From contig JABDFG010000012.1 of assembly GCA_013286655.1 (NCBI GenBank), forward strand, positions 1 through 43,990: DNA of 43,990 nt, given 5' to 3'. A model generated the notes under the pieces. The model did no database searches and was not told the origin of the DNA. It saw only the letters and a list, made by a program, of their open reading frames with translations. Within the stretch, counting starts at the first letter, position 1; each line of letters opens with the position of its first letter. The position numbers were made by a program, and so were the translations under genes. Below are positions 43,168-43,990 of the stretch, one piece after another. This DNA comes from Bacteroidota bacterium (GTDB lineage: Bacteria > Bacteroidota > Bacteroidia > JABDFU01).

Positions 43168-43990
43168 AGTAATTATTAGCGGAGGTGGAACGGGAGGTCA
43201 TATCTTCCCGGCGATTGCGATTGCAAATGCAATAAAGATGATCTATGATAATGTGGAATTTTTATTTGTCGGTGCAGAAGGGAAAATGGAAATGGAAAAA
43301 GTTCCGGCTGCAGGATTTAAGATTGAAGGTTTGTGGATCAGTGGTTTTCAGAGAAAGTTGACCTTGTCCAATTTATTAGTTCCGTTTAAAATTGTATCCA
43401 GTTTGCTGAAAGCAAGAAAAATACTGAAGGCCTTCCGGCCGGATGTGGCTATCGGAACGGGAGGATATGCAAGTGGACCTATGTTACAGATGGCTTCTGC
43501 CAGTGGAATTCCGACCCTTATCCAGGAACAAAATTCGTTTCCCGGGATAACCAACAAAATTCTCGGAAAAAAAGCAAGTAAAGTTTGTGTGGCCTACGAA
43601 GGAATGGAGCGGTATTTTCCCAAAGACAAAATTATTTTGACAGGTAATCCTGTTCGAAAAAATATTGCTGATTTGCAAGATAAGCGCCCCGAGGCATTGC
43701 ATTTTTTTGGCTTCGATTCTGGCAAGAAAGTTTTATTAGTAATGGGAGGAAGCCAGGGCGCAAGAACGATCAACGAAAGTATTGAAAAATGCATCCCCGG
43801 ACTTGCTGCGAATAATATTCAATTACTTTGGCAAACGGGCAACTCTTTTTTTTCACAGGCACAGAAGTGCATAGAAGGGTACGGAGATAAAGGGATGAAT
43901 GTGTTTGATTTCATCTCAAAAATGGATTTGGCCTATGCTGCGGCTGATGTGGTGGTTTCCCGTGCAGGTGCGATATCACTTTCGGAGCTG
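43154..43990 (+). CDS. murG: UDP-GlcNAc transferase MurG, 5' part
   Basis: The gene runs off the right edge; 279 codons are present of a usual 360 or so. It starts with TTG at 43154, because an in-frame TAG lies immediately before it. The first residues are MRKLKVIISGGGTGGHIFPA, the diagnostic Gly-rich loop. Further motifs are IGTGGYASGP, IQEQNSFPGITNK, GNPVRKNI, MGGSQGARTINE and FISKMDLAYAAADVVVSRAGA. It converts lipid I to lipid II at the inner membrane. It overlaps the ftsW end by 14 bases. Assignment is secure. Confidence 0.96.
   Translation, partial: MRKLKVIISGGGTGGHIFPAIAIANAIKMIYDNVEFLFVGAEGKMEMEKVPAAGFKIEGLWISGFQRKLTLSNLLVPFKIVSSLLKARKILKAFRPDVAIGTGGYASGPMLQMASASGIPTLIQEQNSFPGITNKILGKKASKVCVAYEGMERYFPKDKIILTGNPVRKNIADLQDKRPEALHFFGFDSGKKVLLVMGGSQGARTINESIEKCIPGLAANNIQLLWQTGNSFFSQAQKCIEGYGDKGMNVFDFISKMDLAYAAADVVVSRAGAISLSEL

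Overview
The window looks like chromosomal DNA from a member of the Bacteroidota. Four kinds of evidence agree. Several proteins carry type IX secretion (T9SS) sorting domains, and a PorP/SprF-family protein is present. The cell-division (dcw) cluster has the order mraZ-rsmH-ftsL-ftsI-murE-mraY-murD-ftsW-murG. MurE has the DNPR motif of meso-diaminopimelate enzymes. A few upstream regions contain octamers like the Bacteroidota -7 box TAnnTTTG, and recognisable Shine-Dalgarno sequences are scarce. I cannot name the genus. I see no tRNA, rRNA, CRISPR array, insertion sequence or phage gene. No stretch longer than about 260 bases lacks a gene.

Layout. (1) 1-8162, housekeeping: the 5' part of trhO (minus), then a plus-strand run of SDR-type threonine dehydrogenase, a MORN-like exported repeat protein, cysS and polA. 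These converge on gatC and a plsC-type acyltransferase (minus). (2) 8238-20120, an envelope and secretion island. It holds two minus-strand T9SS cargo proteins (one with tandem ice-binding-type domains), a three-gene unit (855-aa repeat adhesin with a gliding-type C-terminal domain, PorP/SprF, TPR-PD40-OmpA protein), and a divergent 833-aa beta-repeat T9SS protein. (3) 20229-29970, sensing and envelope: a 1291-aa CheB-CheR-PAS-histidine kinase-receiver fusion, an OmpA lipoprotein, a YXWGXW-type protein, a tight ECF-sigma / membrane protein / exported protein unit, and a small exported protein whose reading frame is broken at a T6 run. (4) 30129-33830: trpS, a cold-shock protein, engB and a probable GlsA/GlsB aminolipid acyltransferase pair. 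(5) 33901-43990: the dcw cluster, preceded by three 10-bp direct repeats that look like a MraZ operator. murG runs off the right edge.

How the genes fit together. The dcw genes make and polymerise the peptidoglycan precursor, with FtsI and FtsW acting at the division septum. In region 2, the type B adhesin is probably exported by the T9SS with the adjacent PorP/SprF protein as its dedicated partner. The OmpA-type protein probably anchors that complex to peptidoglycan. The GlsA/GlsB-like pair and the PlsC-like enzyme serve membrane-lipid synthesis. The ECF sigma unit is probably an envelope-responsive regulator, but its signal cannot be read from sequence.

The observations most worth following are the T6 slippery-site frameshift (29848-29854), the MraZ-type operator (33901-33930), the tandem ice-binding T9SS cargo, the sigma / membrane protein / GldM-like triplet, and a degenerate heptamer repeat that forms the 3' ends of both gatC and rsmH.
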